This document shows, one piece after another, positions 1-8,234 of a stretch of DNA of 64,000 nt. Under the pieces are notes generated by a model, which saw only the letters and a program-made list of their open reading frames with translations, searched no databases and was not told the origin of the DNA. The position numbers and the translations under genes were made by a program. The stretch comes from an uncultured Brachyspira sp. Lineage in GTDB: Bacteria; Spirochaetota; Brachyspiria; Brachyspirales; Brachyspiraceae. Location: positions 1 to 64,000 of the forward strand of contig NZ_CALXYQ010000013.1 in assembly GCF_944393015.1 (NCBI RefSeq), read 5' to 3'. How positions within the stretch are numbered: the stretch's first letter is position 1; each line of letters begins with the position of its first letter.

Positions 1-87
1 CCTTCAGGAAGAAAAAGACTTCGTCAAAAGATGGCTACGCATAAACGCAAAAAACGTTTACGCAAAAATAGGCATAAGAAAAAGTAA
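1..87 (+). CDS. AURKAIP1/COX24-domain small basic protein, 3' part only
   Basis: Frame 1 is open from the window edge and ends with TAA at 85-87, giving 28 residues that finish in a very basic tail (THKRKKRLRKNRHKKK). This Lys/Arg/His pattern is typical of the bacterial COX24/AURKAIP1 (DUF1713, mS38-like) proteins, short peptides of about 30-70 residues related to a mitochondrial ribosomal protein. The 5' end lies outside the window, though an internal ATG at 31 could give an 18-residue form. The family match rests on composition and the RKNRHKKK-type ending only. Confidence 0.6.
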   Translation, partial: PSGRKRLRQKMATHKRKKRLRKNRHKKK

Positions 88-149
88 TATAATATAACAT
101 TATTAATGTTTTCATCTCTTGGAATTTATATTTTTAATGGGAAAATAAT

Positions 150-419
150 ATGGCAAGCAATGTAAAAACTGTCATAGAGGTATGCGTAGGACTTCATTGC
201 TCTATGAAAGGGGCTTATGGTCTTTTAGAAGCTATTCGTTCCCATTATGATTTAGAAATAGGAGTGCCGTCATCTGATGGTATGCTCCTTAAAGAGATGG
301 AGTGTATGCATGATTGCCATAATGCCGTACCTATCCTTATTAATGGTATGGAATGTACAAAATCGTCTTTTAAAAGTATTATTAAGTATATAGAAGCTAT
401 ACATGTAAGAAAAAGATGA
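150..419 (+). CDS. NuoE-like thioredoxin-fold [2Fe-2S] ferredoxin subunit
   Basis: This 89-residue protein has the four-cysteine pattern of NuoE/HydC-type [2Fe-2S] subunits: C12-x4-C17 and C52-x3-C56. NuoE normally has about 160 residues with an N-terminal helical domain; only the thioredoxin-like ferredoxin domain is present here. NuoE passes electrons next to the FMN subunit of complex I or of NAD-linked hydrogenases. The stop overlaps the next start by 4 bases (ATGA), so it is translationally coupled to the NuoF-like gene. The role is inferred from the domain and neighbours; the electron donor is unknown. Confidence 0.8.
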   Translation: MASNVKTVIEVCVGLHCSMKGAYGLLEAIRSHYDLEIGVPSSDGMLLKEMECMHDCHNAVPILINGMECTKSSFKSIIKYIEAIHVRKR

Positions 420-1579
420 AGAAATTTGTACTGCATAGTGAAAATAATATAGAAAATATTCAGTCATACAGAGATCATTTCGGGGAATATTTAGCAGTTC
501 AAAATATAGGTAATTCTTTTTTTGAAGATTTAAAAGAATATCCTTTATTAAAAAGAGATATTACTCAAACTTCTATATATCAATTATTAACTGACGGAAA
601 TATTAAAGAAGATTATATTCTAGTCAATGCCGCTTCATTTGATTATTTGGTTTTCAAAGATAAATTTCTATTAAAAAATAATCCGCATCTTATATTAGAC
701 GGCTCTGTTTTTATAGCCAAAATCTTAAATATTAAAAGAATAGATATAATATTAAAAGATTATTATTTAGAAGAAAGAGATATTTTATTAAAAGCAATAG
801 TTGAAGCGGAAGATGCCAATTTTGTCGGTGATATAGAAATAAACATATACGATGAATATGGCTACTATAATAAATATAATATCAGAATCACACCTTCTTT
901 TTTAGAAAATAAAAAATACATATTCGATTTGGAAACTATATCACAAATTGCATATTTGGCTCATATCGGAGGATTTACTTTCAAAGATTATGGAAATGGA
1001 GAGTATAAAGGAAGTAATATACTTTCTATTACAGGGGATATTATTAGTCCTAATCTATATGAATTTGAAATGTATACTCCATTAAGAAATATTGTCAAAG
1101 CTGCCGGCGGAACGGTAAAAGAATATACTATAAAATGCGTATTTACTAATGGTTTTTTGAACCCTCCTATTGATTTTGAAACTTTCCAGAAAATGACTTT
1201 AGATTATGAATGTTTTGACAGTCTTAATATGAAGATGGGAAATGGCGGTATATGTTTCATACAAGAGGATAGATGTATAATAAGGGTTGTAGTAAAAATA
1301 ATTCAGTTTGGTAAGAGCATATCATGCGGAAAATGTTCTCCTTGTCATAATGGATTCGATTTATGCGAATATTATATCAATAGAATGCTTTTAGGAAATT
1401 CAAATTTTGATGATTATTCTAATTTGAAAGAAGCTGTTGAAATGATTAAAATAGGGGCTTCATGTTTGTATATAAGAAGTCTTGCTAACTGTATATTATC
1501 TGCTATGGAAATGTTTAGAGATGAGTTTGTGTATTTGATAGAGAATAAGATAACATTATATAGTTTTTTAAAAAGTTAA
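416..1579 (+). CDS. NuoF-like subunit with degenerate FMN/NADH site
   Basis: The 387 residues align with NuoF/HydB over the 'NADEGEPG' region (here NAAS...FKDKFLLKNNPHLILDG), the SLBB-like segment (about 215-260, PLRNIVKAAGG) and the C-terminal [4Fe-4S] domain, with ligands C304, C307 and C310 (CGKCSPC) and C350. The glycine-rich FMN/NADH loop (GRGGAGFP-type) and the GAGAYICGEET-type motif of true NuoF proteins are absent. The iron-sulphur site is therefore kept while flavin and NADH binding look lost. It overlaps the NuoE-like gene by 4 bases and lies 30 bases before the NuoG-like gene. It is probably an electron-relay subunit rather than an NADH dehydrogenase. Confidence 0.72.
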   Translation: MKKFVLHSENNIENIQSYRDHFGEYLAVQNIGNSFFEDLKEYPLLKRDITQTSIYQLLTDGNIKEDYILVNAASFDYLVFKDKFLLKNNPHLILDGSVFIAKILNIKRIDIILKDYYLEERDILLKAIVEAEDANFVGDIEINIYDEYGYYNKYNIRITPSFLENKKYIFDLETISQIAYLAHIGGFTFKDYGNGEYKGSNILSITGDIISPNLYEFEMYTPLRNIVKAAGGTVKEYTIKCVFTNGFLNPPIDFETFQKMTLDYECFDSLNMKMGNGGICFIQEDRCIIRVVVKIIQFGKSISCGKCSPCHNGFDLCEYYINRMLLGNSNFDDYSNLKEAVEMIKIGASCLYIRSLANCILSAMEMFRDEFVYLIENKITLYSFLKS

Positions 1580-1609
1580 AAATCTTTTTTATATTAGAGG
1601 TTTTATTTA

Positions 1610-3007
1610 ATGATAGTAAAATTTAATGTTGATGGAAAGACGGTATCATCTCAGAAAGGATATACTATACTTCAGGCACTGTCCTACATCAATATAGATA
1701 TACCTCATTTATGCTCATATAAAATAAATAGTACAAATACTTTTGAAGAAAAAAATAATATTCTAAGATGCAAATTATGCTTGGTTAAAGTAAAGAAAAA
1801 AAATGAAAATGATTATTCTTATAAATATGCATGCAATGAAATAGTAGAAAATGGAATGAGTGTTTTAAATGAACATGATGATGATATTATAAGATATAGA
1901 ACTTCTTTATTAAAGGCCATGCTTTATATGCATGAGCCTATATGCGAAAGCTGTAAGGCTGATTATATATGCAGATTAAAAAAATATTTAGATATTTATA
2001 ATGTTTCAATAGAGGCATCTCCAAATGCATTCGATGAAAATGATATTAACTTAATAGAATTAAAGAATATAGTAGAAAAAATGAATCTTCCTAACTTTAT
2101 AAATGTCAATTTTGACAGATGTATTAATTGCGGTATATGCGAAGATTATAAAGTTGTAGACGGATATAATTCTATGATAACAGATTTATGTCCTACTCAT
2201 GTATTTGAAGTTCAAAGGGATATAGATAATAAAATCAATGATGATATAAGTACAGTAAGAAGCATAGACAGTTTTTGTATAGGATGCAATCATTTATGCG
2301 ATGCTAAATACAGTTATATTGATTATAGTATAAAAGATATATCATCTCCAAAGGGCAAAAAATACGGAATATGCGATTATGGAAGAAAGCTGGATTATTA
2401 TTCAAATAATACATTAGAAAAGCCTTTTTATAGTGGAATGCAGTATGAGTTTGATGAGGCTAAAGAATTGTATCATAAATTTATTAATGATATTGAGGCA
2501 GAATCTACTTTGGCTTTAAACTCTAGTATGTATCCTATTGAAGATATTGAGGCTTTCAATGAATTTATTGATTCTTTGGGAATACAAAATTTAATATTCA
2601 AAAAAAATAGAATGGCTACTAATTCAAAAAATATCAGAGATAATTATACAAATATTAATGATTTTTCTATAAGAGATTTAAAGCAGGATATAAAGCATTC
2701 TATATTTGACGATAATTATATATATAATGAAAAATTTAAAAAATTTATTATAGTAGGCGACTCATTAGATGATAATGATAATATGATTGATTTTGCCAAG
2801 AAAAATAAGGGTAATTATATAGTATTTAGTCCGAATTTTTCTGTTTTGGCTTATAATGCTTATTTAAGTTTTCCTATATCATATCTTGGTGAGTTTGAGG
2901 GGCATTATATAGATAATCATGGCAAGGTTAAAGAGATGCAGGCTTTTTTGAAAAGTAGTAAAAATCGTATGAGTTTGAGAGAATTGTTAAAATATTTGTA
3001 TTTATAA
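1610..3007 (+). CDS. NuoG-like multi iron-sulphur subunit (truncated type)
   Basis: The 465-residue protein carries several cluster sites in NuoG/HydA order. A plant-type [2Fe-2S] domain uses C35, C54, C57 and C75. A His-Cys [4Fe-4S] site uses H108, C112, C115 and C121. A ferredoxin-like site uses C171, C174, C177 and C194. An N7-like site uses C223, C226, C230 and C255. The last 200 residues are a divergent remnant of the molybdopterin-oxidoreductase fold. No hydrogenase H-cluster motifs follow, so it is not an [FeFe] hydrogenase. An AGAGG ribosome site precedes ATG 1610. With the two genes upstream it forms a three-subunit soluble electron-transfer complex of unknown partner. Confidence 0.72.
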   Translation: MIVKFNVDGKTVSSQKGYTILQALSYINIDIPHLCSYKINSTNTFEEKNNILRCKLCLVKVKKKNENDYSYKYACNEIVENGMSVLNEHDDDIIRYRTSLLKAMLYMHEPICESCKADYICRLKKYLDIYNVSIEASPNAFDENDINLIELKNIVEKMNLPNFINVNFDRCINCGICEDYKVVDGYNSMITDLCPTHVFEVQRDIDNKINDDISTVRSIDSFCIGCNHLCDAKYSYIDYSIKDISSPKGKKYGICDYGRKLDYYSNNTLEKPFYSGMQYEFDEAKELYHKFINDIEAESTLALNSSMYPIEDIEAFNEFIDSLGIQNLIFKKNRMATNSKNIRDNYTNINDFSIRDLKQDIKHSIFDDNYIYNEKFKKFIIVGDSLDDNDNMIDFAKKNKGNYIVFSPNFSVLAYNAYLSFPISYLGEFEGHYIDNHGKVKEMQAFLKSSKNRMSLRELLKYLYL

Positions 3008-3048
3008 TGATTTTGTATATACTAGAATATATGAGGCTTATATATTAT

Positions 3049-3175
3049 TTTTTTATTATTGCTAATACAAAGCGAGTTTATTTATAAACAATAAAAAACG
3101 ATAAACGAGCAGCTGATAACTGACGAAGGAAGTTGTCAGCTAATGTATAGCGAGTTTATCGATAGCAATAAAAGG
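3049..3175. repeat. Imperfect palindromic intergenic repeat
   Basis: The space between the NuoG-like gene and glpD holds nested inverted repeats. CGATAAAC (3099-3106) pairs with GTTTATCG (3154-3161). Inside it AGCTGATAACT (3111-3121) pairs with AGTTGTCAGCT (3131-3141) around a 9-base loop. TATTGCTA near the left edge is mirrored by TAGCAATA near the right edge. The 21 bases 3101-3121 recur exactly, inverted, at 13481-13501, and 19 AT-rich bases at 3049-3067 recur at 46425-46443. It may be a short dispersed element of the REP/MITE kind. Confidence 0.6.
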
Positions 3176-3186
3176 AGAGTTTATTT

Positions 3187-4740
3187 ATGCCAAAAACAAG
3201 AGCTGAAATACTCCAAAATAGTAATAAAAAATATGATATTATTATTATAGGCGGCGGGGTTATTGGTGCTACTATAGCATTAAAGGCTTCCAGAGTAGGA
3301 CTTTCCGTACTTTTGCTTGATAAGCATGATTTTGCTTTCGGTTCTTCTTCCAGAACTTCTAAAATGCTTTCAGGCGGATTTAATGATATGAATAGTAAAA
3401 ATTTAATGTATACAATTCATAGAGTAAGAGAAAGAAATAACCTTATGTATAAGGCTTCATCTGAACATTTTGGCATTATCAATCCTATATATGAACATAG
3501 CAGTACAGGGCTTTTAAGAGAAGAAATAAAAATGATGCTATATGATATGTTTTCCCTGTTTGGAAAAACTAAAAGACATAAATCACTTAGCAGAAATGAA
3601 ACATTAGATGCCTTGCCTGATTTGATAAATAATGATGTTATAGCATCTGTAGAATATTATGAAGGCTTATTAGATGATTCCAGATATGTTATAGAACTTC
3701 TTTTGAAAGCTGAAGAGTTCGGAGCGGATATATTAAACTACTGTGAAGTTAAGGCTTTTGAATATAATCAGAAAGAAATAGAAAATGTAGTTTTTACGGA
3801 TCATATAACAGGAAGAGTATATACAGCAAATGCTAAAACTATATTAATAGCTGCAGGAGCTTGGGGACATAGTATAAGTTCTCTTCTTCCTAATGGAAAT
3901 TTTGAAGACAGACTTGTTTATGTTAAGGGAAGTCATTTGATTATAGACAGCGATTTGATTCATATAAATAAATCTGTTATTCTTCCTAAGATAAAATCAA
4001 GACCTAATGTATTTTTAATGCGTTGGAAGAATAATACTATCATAGGGCCTACAATTAAAAAAAATATTCATGATTTAGATTGTATATACACTACAAGCGA
4101 TGAAGCTGAATACTTGCTTGATATATATAATACTTATTTCAGCTCTATTGTTAATAAAAACCATATAATAACTACTCAGTCTGGAATGATGCCTCTTAAT
4201 CCTTCACAGGTTAAAATACATTCTCATCCTCAATACAGACTATTCTTAGTTGAAGGCGGAAACTTTACAACTTCTTCTGCTGTTACTATGAAGACATTAG
4301 TAAAAATGTACGGCAAGCCTTATAAATGGTTCAGTAATCAGAAGGTTGTTAATAATAAATTTGAGAAAAATGTTGAATTGGTTTTAAATGAAGATTTAGT
4401 TAAATTCCTTATAGATTATTTCGGTTCTGTTAATTTGATTTTAAAATTAAATGAGCTTTGCAAAAATGATTCATCTCTTTTAGTAGAAGTAGGGCTTGAT
4501 TATAGAATCAACAGAGGACTCATAAAATATTTTGTAGAAGTTGAACATGCTATGCATTTAGATGATATAATGATAAGAAGACTAAGATTTATATTAACAG
4601 AGAATGACTGCGGTACTTTAATATCAGAGCATATAGCAGAGGAAATGGCTAATATACTTAAATGGGACAAAAGAAGAACTGAATGGGAAATAAAAAGATA
4701 CAGAACAGAGATTAAAAGAACAAGAGTAGGTTTGTTCTAA
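3187..4740 (+). CDS. glpD: FAD-dependent glycerol-3-phosphate dehydrogenase
   Basis: This is a 517-residue DAO-family flavoprotein. The Rossmann FAD motif GGGVIG lies at residues 22-27, followed by the family block GSSSRTSKMLSGG, a variant of the GlpD consensus GTSSRSSKLIHGG. Length matches GlpD (about 500-550), including a C-terminal helical domain. GlpD oxidises glycerol-3-phosphate to dihydroxyacetone phosphate at the membrane and passes electrons to quinone or another acceptor. The start is fixed by AAAGGAGAG 7 bases upstream of ATG 3187. It is separated from the iron-sulphur genes by a palindromic repeat and faces hisH with one base between stops. A GlpA-like anaerobic role is possible. 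Confidence 0.85.
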   Translation: MPKTRAEILQNSNKKYDIIIIGGGVIGATIALKASRVGLSVLLLDKHDFAFGSSSRTSKMLSGGFNDMNSKNLMYTIHRVRERNNLMYKASSEHFGIINPIYEHSSTGLLREEIKMMLYDMFSLFGKTKRHKSLSRNETLDALPDLINNDVIASVEYYEGLLDDSRYVIELLLKAEEFGADILNYCEVKAFEYNQKEIENVVFTDHITGRVYTANAKTILIAAGAWGHSISSLLPNGNFEDRLVYVKGSHLIIDSDLIHINKSVILPKIKSRPNVFLMRWKNNTIIGPTIKKNIHDLDCIYTTSDEAEYLLDIYNTYFSSIVNKNHIITTQSGMMPLNPSQVKIHSHPQYRLFLVEGGNFTTSSAVTMKTLVKMYGKPYKWFSNQKVVNNKFEKNVELVLNEDLVKFLIDYFGSVNLILKLNELCKNDSSLLVEVGLDYRINRGLIKYFVEVEHAMHLDDIMIRRLRFILTENDCGTLISEHIAEEMANILKWDKRRTEWEIKRYRTEIKRTRVGLF

Positions 4741-4741
4741 T

Positions 4742-5371
4742 TTATCCTTGTACTAAATCTTTGAAGCCTCTTAATATATTAAGTCCTGTATTTCCGCTTT
4801 TTTCAGGGTGAAACTGTATTCCGTATACATTATCATTTTTTACTATGGCCGGTATTTGAACATCATATTCACTGTCGGCTATTATGCTTTCATCACAATC
4901 CTTGCCATAGTATGAATGTACAAAATAAACATATTCCATATTATTAATATATTTAAATAGTTTATCTTCTTTTTTTATATTGAGATTATTCCAGCCCATA
5001 TGAGGTACTTTCAAATCTTTATTTTTTAAATCTTTTTCTATAGGGCATATATTTCCTTTTATAAGTCCAAGTCCATTATACTCTCCGTATTCATAACTCT
5101 TATCAAAAAGCATTTGCATACCCAAGCATATACCCAAAATTAATTTTCCTTTTTTAGCTTCTTCTATAATAGTATTTTTTAATGTTCCGTCTTTTCTTCT
5201 TTCAAGTTTTGCTAAAGCATCTCTGAAAGCTCCTACTCCCGGCAGTATCAAAGCGTCAGATTCTTTTATAGTTTTTTCATCATCTGTAAGTTTAGCATCT
5301 ATTCCTACATACTTTAATGATGACATAAGGGAGAATAAATTTCCTACTTCATAATCTATTATAGCTGTCAT
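4742..5371 (-). CDS. hisH: Imidazole glycerol phosphate synthase, glutaminase subunit
   Basis: The 209-residue class I glutamine amidotransferase has the nucleophile C82 in GICLGMQ and the His/Glu pair H188 and E190 in FHPEKS. HisH makes ammonia from glutamine for HisF, which closes the imidazole ring in histidine synthesis. It lies downstream of hisB on the same strand, with a 140-base gap holding a G-quadruplex motif. hisF and the other his genes are not in the window, so the pathway is dispersed or incomplete. AGGA lies shortly before the ATG. Confidence 0.93.
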   Translation of the reverse strand: MTAIIDYEVGNLFSLMSSLKYVGIDAKLTDDEKTIKESDALILPGVGAFRDALAKLERRKDGTLKNTIIEEAKKGKLILGICLGMQMLFDKSYEYGEYNGLGLIKGNICPIEKDLKNKDLKVPHMGWNNLNIKKEDKLFKYINNMEYVYFVHSYYGKDCDESIIADSEYDVQIPAIVKNDNVYGIQFHPEKSGNTGLNILRGFKDLVQG

Positions 5372-5434
5372 AAAAAAATCCTATTAATTTATTAAAGTTA
5401 TTATACTAAAATAAAACATAAAAGTCAAAGTATA

Positions 5435-5450
5435 GGGGCGGGTGGGCGGG
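5435..5450 (+). other. Short-loop G-quadruplex motif between hisB and hisH
   Basis: The + strand reads GGGGCGGGTGGGCGGG: four runs of three or more G with single-base loops, the pattern that folds most stably as a parallel quadruplex. It stands out in strongly AT-rich DNA. hisB and hisH are on the minus strand, so the G-rich strand is the template and the transcript would be C-rich. It shares GGGCGGG and GGGTGGG words with the intergenic elements at 17190, 27003 and 52431 and may be a decayed or rearranged piece of one. Confidence 0.7.
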
Positions 5451-5511
5451 CAGAATAAATTAAAAAATATTAATTATATGCCTTTTATAAAAAAACAAAA
5501 AATCAAATTTT

Positions 5512-6114
5512 TTAATTTTTATTATTTTCAAGCATTCCCTTTGTAGATAATACTTCATTTTTATATTTTTCGTCTATTTCACAAGCCTGTGCTAAAGCTC
5601 TAGCAACACCTTTAAAAATAGATTCTATTATATGATGAGTATTCTCTCCATATAAAGTATTTATATGTAAAGTAATATTCATAGAATTAGTGAATGCAAT
5701 GAAAAACTCTTTAACAAGTTCAGTATCGAAGCCACCAACTTTTTCATGTTTTAAATCGCTGTTAAAAACTAAATGACTTCTTCCGCATATATCAACAGCA
5801 GCCATAGTAAGGGCCTCGCACATAGGCATACTAAAATTACCATATCTTTTAATACCTTTCAAATCCCCTAAAGCCTCAGCGAAACATTTACCTAATACAA
5901 TACCAACATCCTCTACAGAATGATGATAATCAATATGAATATCCCCATCGCATATAGTTTCTAAATCGAATCTCCCATGGCGTGCAAACAAATCAAGCAT
6001 ATGATCCAAAAATCCTACTTTAGTATTGTTTTTGTATTTTCCTGTTCCGTCTATATTTAATTTAATTTTTATCTTTGTTTCATTAGTATTTCTTTCTATT
6101 TCAGAAACTCTCAT
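5512..6114 (-). CDS. hisB: Imidazoleglycerol-phosphate dehydratase
   Basis: The 200-residue protein is the usual length of the stand-alone dehydratase, without the phosphatase domain fused in enterobacteria. The metal-binding blocks DHMLDLFARHG and DYHHSVEDVG are present, with a second His cluster (ENTHHIIESIFK) near the C-terminus. It dehydrates imidazole glycerol phosphate to imidazole acetol phosphate, the sixth step of histidine synthesis. GGAG lies about 10 bases before the ATG. hisH follows on the same strand. Confidence 0.95.
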   Translation of the reverse strand: MRVSEIERNTNETKIKIKLNIDGTGKYKNNTKVGFLDHMLDLFARHGRFDLETICDGDIHIDYHHSVEDVGIVLGKCFAEALGDLKGIKRYGNFSMPMCEALTMAAVDICGRSHLVFNSDLKHEKVGGFDTELVKEFFIAFTNSMNITLHINTLYGENTHHIIESIFKGVARALAQACEIDEKYKNEVLSTKGMLENNKN

Positions 6115-6243
6115 TTTATTATTCTCCGTTTATAAAAATTATAATTCTTAATATTTGATATATATATCATTTTTAATATATAATTGCAATAATATATTTT
6201 AATTGATAAAAGTATTTTTAATAAATGTTCAGGAGAAATGATA

Positions 6244-6693
6244 ATGCTTGATTCAGAGAGTCTTAACAGTTTTAATGATTATAAACCTAGAATTACAAAA
6301 GAAGATGTAAGAGATAAAATTTATAAAGATTCTAATATTGAGAAGAAAATAAAAGAAGGCGTGGAAAATTATTTAGATTTATCAATATTGAAAAAATATT
6401 CTGATAATGCCTATAGCGAATATGATTATATAAATAATTATATGCTCATTACTACAGAAGTATTTGAGGAAGGATATATAATCTGTGATGTTCATATAGA
6501 TGTTAACATGAAAATATATGATTATATGCCTAAAGATGATAATAAGAATGAAAGATATATCGCTTTAGATAATACATATTTAATGGGACTAAATTTAAAA
6601 TTTTCATTAAAAGAAATAGATGATGATATAGAAAATATAGAAGTGAGATATTTTAATATTTATGGAATTTCAGATAACTTACATCAATCATAA
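6244..6693 (+). CDS. Hypothetical protein, acidic, unknown function
   Basis: I do not recognise this protein of about 149 residues. It is soluble, without signal peptide or membrane segment, rich in Asp, Glu, Asn, Ile and Tyr. It has a predicted mixed fold: an N-terminal helical third (KEDVRDKIYKDSNIEKKIKEG) and alternating strands after it. AGGAG at 6231-6235 is 8 bases from ATG 6244 but only 2 from the earlier ATG 6238, so I prefer 6244. It stands alone, divergent from hisB and convergent with the glycerate kinase. Confidence 0.6.
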   Translation: MLDSESLNSFNDYKPRITKEDVRDKIYKDSNIEKKIKEGVENYLDLSILKKYSDNAYSEYDYINNYMLITTEVFEEGYIICDVHIDVNMKIYDYMPKDDNKNERYIALDNTYLMGLNLKFSLKEIDDDIENIEVRYFNIYGISDNLHQS

Positions 6694-6729
6694 ATAATTA
6701 AAAAAATTAATTTATTTAAATTATATTTT

Positions 6730-7860
6730 TTATTTTAAATCTATATTTATAAATCTTAATGCTCTTTCAGAAGCATTTTCTACCAAAGCTGCAGCATTAG
6801 AAATAGATTCTTCAAGACTCATAGCTTTTGTGCATATAGGCATTATGGACTTAATACCCAAATCATATACTATTTCAGCTCCTTCTCTAATTTCACCAAC
6901 TATAGCAATTACAGGTATATTGCCGGCTCTTTTTGCAACACCAACAGGCACTTTTCCTTCTTTAGTTTGTCCGTCAATAGCTCCCTCTCCGGTTATTATA
7001 AGAGAGGCATCTTTTATTTTTGATTCAAAATCTATTATATCAAGCACAGCATCTATTCCGCTTTTTAACTGAGCATTACAAAAAGCAACAAGTCCGCCTC
7101 CTAATCCTCCGGCAGCACCGGCACCTTCCATATAGTCTATTTCTTTACCAAATTTTTCTTTTATGATTTTTGCTATATTTTTAAGTCCTTCATCAAGTAT
7201 ATCAAAAGTTTCTTCTGTAACACCTTTCTGTTTTCCGTATACTGCAGTAGCACCATTCTTTCCATAAAGCGGATTTTTTACATCACATGCGGCAGTTATT
7301 TTTATATCGAATATTCTTTTATCAACATTACTATCATCTATATCATCAACATGCATCATGTTTTCAGCAATGGCTTCAAGCTCATTATTATCTTTATCGA
7401 GAAATTTATATCCTAAAGCATTAGCCATACCTATGCCGCAGTCATTTGTTGCACTTCCGCCTATTCCTATTAAAATTTCTTTTATATTATTATTGACAGC
7501 ATCTTTTATTAATTCTCCAGTTCCGTAAGTAGAATATTTTAAAGGATTTCTTGTTTTATCATCGATCAAAGTAAGTCCAGATGCTTCTGCCATTTCTATA
7601 ACAGCTTTTTCTTTATTAATGATTCCGTATTTAGCTTCTATTAGTTTGCCTTCAGGATTTTTTACATTTATTTTTTTTATATTTCCGCCTGCTGCATAAA
7701 GTATAGATTCTACAGTTCCTTCTCCTCCGTCAGCAACAGGAATTTTTATTATATCAGCATCTTTTATTACTTTTAATACTCCTCTTTCTATATAATTGCA
7801 AACCTCTAAACTGCTTGCACTGCCTTTGAAAGAGTCCGGTATTATTATGATTTTTTTCAT
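6730..7860 (-). CDS. Glycerate 2-kinase (GarK/GlxK family)
   Basis: The 376 residues match the GarK/GlxK family (about 380). It starts with PDSFKGS and has VADGGEGT, GIGGSATNDCG and the C-terminal ITGEGAIDGQT block, all hallmarks of the family. The enzyme phosphorylates glycerate with ATP to 2-phosphoglycerate, feeding glycolysis from glycerate or sugar diacids. It is transcribed divergently from a CdaR-type regulator; in E. coli CdaR controls garK, so the pair suggests a local glycerate-responsive switch. Confidence 0.9.
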   Translation of the reverse strand: MKKIIIIPDSFKGSASSLEVCNYIERGVLKVIKDADIIKIPVADGGEGTVESILYAAGGNIKKINVKNPEGKLIEAKYGIINKEKAVIEMAEASGLTLIDDKTRNPLKYSTYGTGELIKDAVNNNIKEILIGIGGSATNDCGIGMANALGYKFLDKDNNELEAIAENMMHVDDIDDSNVDKRIFDIKITAACDVKNPLYGKNGATAVYGKQKGVTEETFDILDEGLKNIAKIIKEKFGKEIDYMEGAGAAGGLGGGLVAFCNAQLKSGIDAVLDIIDFESKIKDASLIITGEGAIDGQTKEGKVPVGVAKRAGNIPVIAIVGEIREGAEIVYDLGIKSIMPICTKAMSLEESISNAAALVENASERALRFINIDLK

Positions 7861-8234
7861 ATTATATTCCTTTTAAATTCCTCTATGTATTTTTTAACAT
7901 TTACCTATTGTTTAATATATACAATAAATATTTCAAAAATTGTATTTATGATACAAAGAAATATATATATAATTTTGATATAATTAAAATACTAAAACAA
8001 ATATAATTAAATTATGTAAGGATTTTATATAGTTTTTTAGTATGTAATACATTATTTTTTAGTGATATCAATCGTAATTATTTTTATAATAAATTTGTTC
8101 CAATACCATATTATATGCCTAGTATTTAATCCTGCTAGGCATATTGTATTTTAAAGTGTAAATATCTTCTTGTTTTTTATTATTATAAAGATAATATATT
8201 TTATATAAAAAAATTAATTATTTTTAAGGTGCTT
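7861..8234. promoter_or_regulatory. Divergent control region between glycerate kinase and CdaR-type regulator
   Basis: This 374-base gap is very AT-rich and holds no recognisable ORF. Its one clear structure is a perfect 10-base inverted repeat, ATATGCCTAG (8113-8122) and CTAGGCATAT (8135-8144), with a 12-base spacer. It is the only GC-containing palindrome in the gap and lies about 90 bases before the regulator start. It could be the operator of the regulator, or a hairpin in its leader; only a weak T-rich stretch follows it, so a plain terminator is less likely. Confidence 0.45.

Noticed and set aside
1610-3007. [FeFe] hydrogenase
   Set aside because: The N-terminal cluster domains fit, but the H-cluster motifs and domain are absent and the protein is only 465 residues.
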